Of a DNA stretch of 64,000 nucleotides, positions 63,527 to 64,000 are shown piece by piece. Numbering within the stretch: position 1 is the first letter of the stretch; every line of letters begins with the position of its first letter. The position numbers were made by a program, and so were the translations under genes. Origin of the DNA: Gemmatimonadota bacterium. Lineage in GTDB: Bacteria > Gemmatimonadota > Gemmatimonadetes > Longimicrobiales > Gaopeijiaceae. The stretch covers positions 18,925 through 82,924 of the forward strand of contig JAPPOV010000045.1 of the NCBI GenBank assembly GCA_028873595.1, written 5' to 3'. The notes under the pieces are model-generated. The model did not search any database and was not told the origin of the DNA. It saw only the letters and a program-made list of their open reading frames with translations.

Positions 63527-64000
63527 ATGCTTCACCATGACCGCCCCCGCGAACGCCTTTGCCGACTCGGCCCGGCTGCGCTCTCTGATGCTGACCTCCT
63601 CGTCCTGTTGATCGGTAGCGGGACCGCACATGCACCCGGACCGGCGATCGCGGCGAAGCTTCTGGTGCGCTTCGAGGCGCCGCGGAGGCTCGCATCGGCT
63701 GACGTCTCAGCCCTCGAATCTGTCGATGGGGTAGGCCGTGCCACCTCGGCCCGGCTCGTTGCGGCGTTTGAGCTCGCACGACGAGCGGCCTCGCAGGCAC
63801 CCCCACCCGACGCGCCGATCCGCGGGCCGGCCGACGTCTTCAAGATCATGGGCCCCCGTCTGCGTGATCGACCCCTGGAAGAGTTCCACGCCCTGTTGCT
63901 CAACACTCGCCACCGCGTGCTCAGAGCCGTGCTCGTGACCCGTGGTATCCTGGATGCGGCGCTGATCCACCCTCGGGAAGTCTTCCGCCTGGCGGTGGGG
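63527..64000 (+). CDS. radC: RadC-like JAB/MPN domain protein, 5' part
   Basis: From the ATG at 63527 the frame stays open to the right edge (158 codons), so the gene is incomplete. It reads MLHHDRPRERLCRLGPAALSDADLLVLLIGSGT, the RadC helix-hairpin-helix N terminus (PREKLL-x-GPxALSDAELLAxLL), then SVDGVGRATSARLVAAFELARR and the start of the JAB domain (EEFHALLLNTRHRVLRAVLVTRG). The family's metal motif HNHPSGD lies beyond the window. The start is near the rimI stop (70 bases), and the true role of RadC proteins is unsettled. Confidence 0.88.
   Translation, partial: MLHHDRPRERLCRLGPAALSDADLLVLLIGSGTAHAPGPAIAAKLLVRFEAPRRLASADVSALESVDGVGRATSARLVAAFELARRAASQAPPPDAPIRGPADVFKIMGPRLRDRPLEEFHALLLNTRHRVLRAVLVTRGILDAALIHPREVFRLAVG

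Noticed and set aside
1..64000. CRISPR arrays, tRNA and rRNA genes, complete insertion sequences or prophage genes
   Set aside because: I looked for regular repeats, tRNA-like cloverleaf ends, transposase genes of full length and phage proteins, and saw none; only IS3 fragments are present.

Overview
This window is high-GC DNA from a Gram-negative bacterium: it encodes outer-membrane export proteins, a BamD-like lipoprotein and several Wzi-type barrels. The roughly 1100-residue SecA with a SEC-C tail and the gene content suggest Gemmatimonadota or a relative, but that is inference and no rRNA gene is present to confirm it. Most of the window is a very large surface-polysaccharide locus followed by housekeeping genes. 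I saw no tRNA or rRNA gene, CRISPR array or intact insertion sequence.

Layout. (1) 1-6.0 kb, plus strand: the 3' end of a CysQ/inositol-monophosphatase gene, then nucleotide-sugar genes rfbA, rfbB, a wbpA-like UDP-HexNAc dehydrogenase, wecB and wecC. (2) 6.0-23.8 kb, mixed strands: a first assembly/export set, with two SLBB/Wza-like exporters, a Wzz-like co-polymerase, an O-antigen polymerase/ligase-like protein, three Wzi-like outer-membrane proteins, a flippase, three glycosyltransferases and a small phosphoglycosyl transferase. (3) 23.9-27.2 kb: secA. (4) 27.4-29.3 kb: decayed gmd and rmd genes for GDP-6-deoxy-sugar synthesis, then a stray SEC-C-like fragment. (5) 29.7-42.9 kb, minus strand: a second polysaccharide set with a heparinase-like protein, a bi-domain oxidoreductase, a second flippase, a GT-B-like protein of unknown family, glycosyltransferases, and a second Wzy-like protein. 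Inside it lies a compositionally different asnB-fkbM-glycosyltransferase block (37.4-41.1 kb) bordered by two pieces of an IS3-type transposase. (6) 43.1-47.2 kb, plus strand: a wbpG-hisH-hisF amidotransferase trio and a WbuB-like glycosyltransferase. (7) 47.3-64 kb, plus strand: relA/spoT, a WecA-like initiating transferase with an extra C-terminal domain, uvrB, ugd, uxs, cysD, cysNC, TPR proteins, bamD, nadD, tsaE, tsaB, rimI and the start of radC.

How the genes fit together. The precursor genes point to dTDP-6-deoxyhexoses, UDP-N-acetylhexosaminuronic acids (possibly with an acetamidino group added by WbpG/HisH/HisF), UDP-glucuronate and UDP-xylose. Chains would start on undecaprenyl phosphate through the PGT at 20.2 kb or the WecA-like enzyme at 49.6 kb, be flipped by one of two Wzx-like proteins, polymerised by one of two Wzy-like proteins, length-controlled by the Wzz-like protein, and passed through the SLBB exporters to Wzi-like barrels. 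The GDP-sugar branch looks dead.

The best candidates for a second look are the IS3-split island, the gmd/rmd pseudogene pair, start codons that appear to be ATA and GTA, the triple Wzi set, and the unclassified protein at 34.8-36.0 kb. I did not find a convincing entirely new system.
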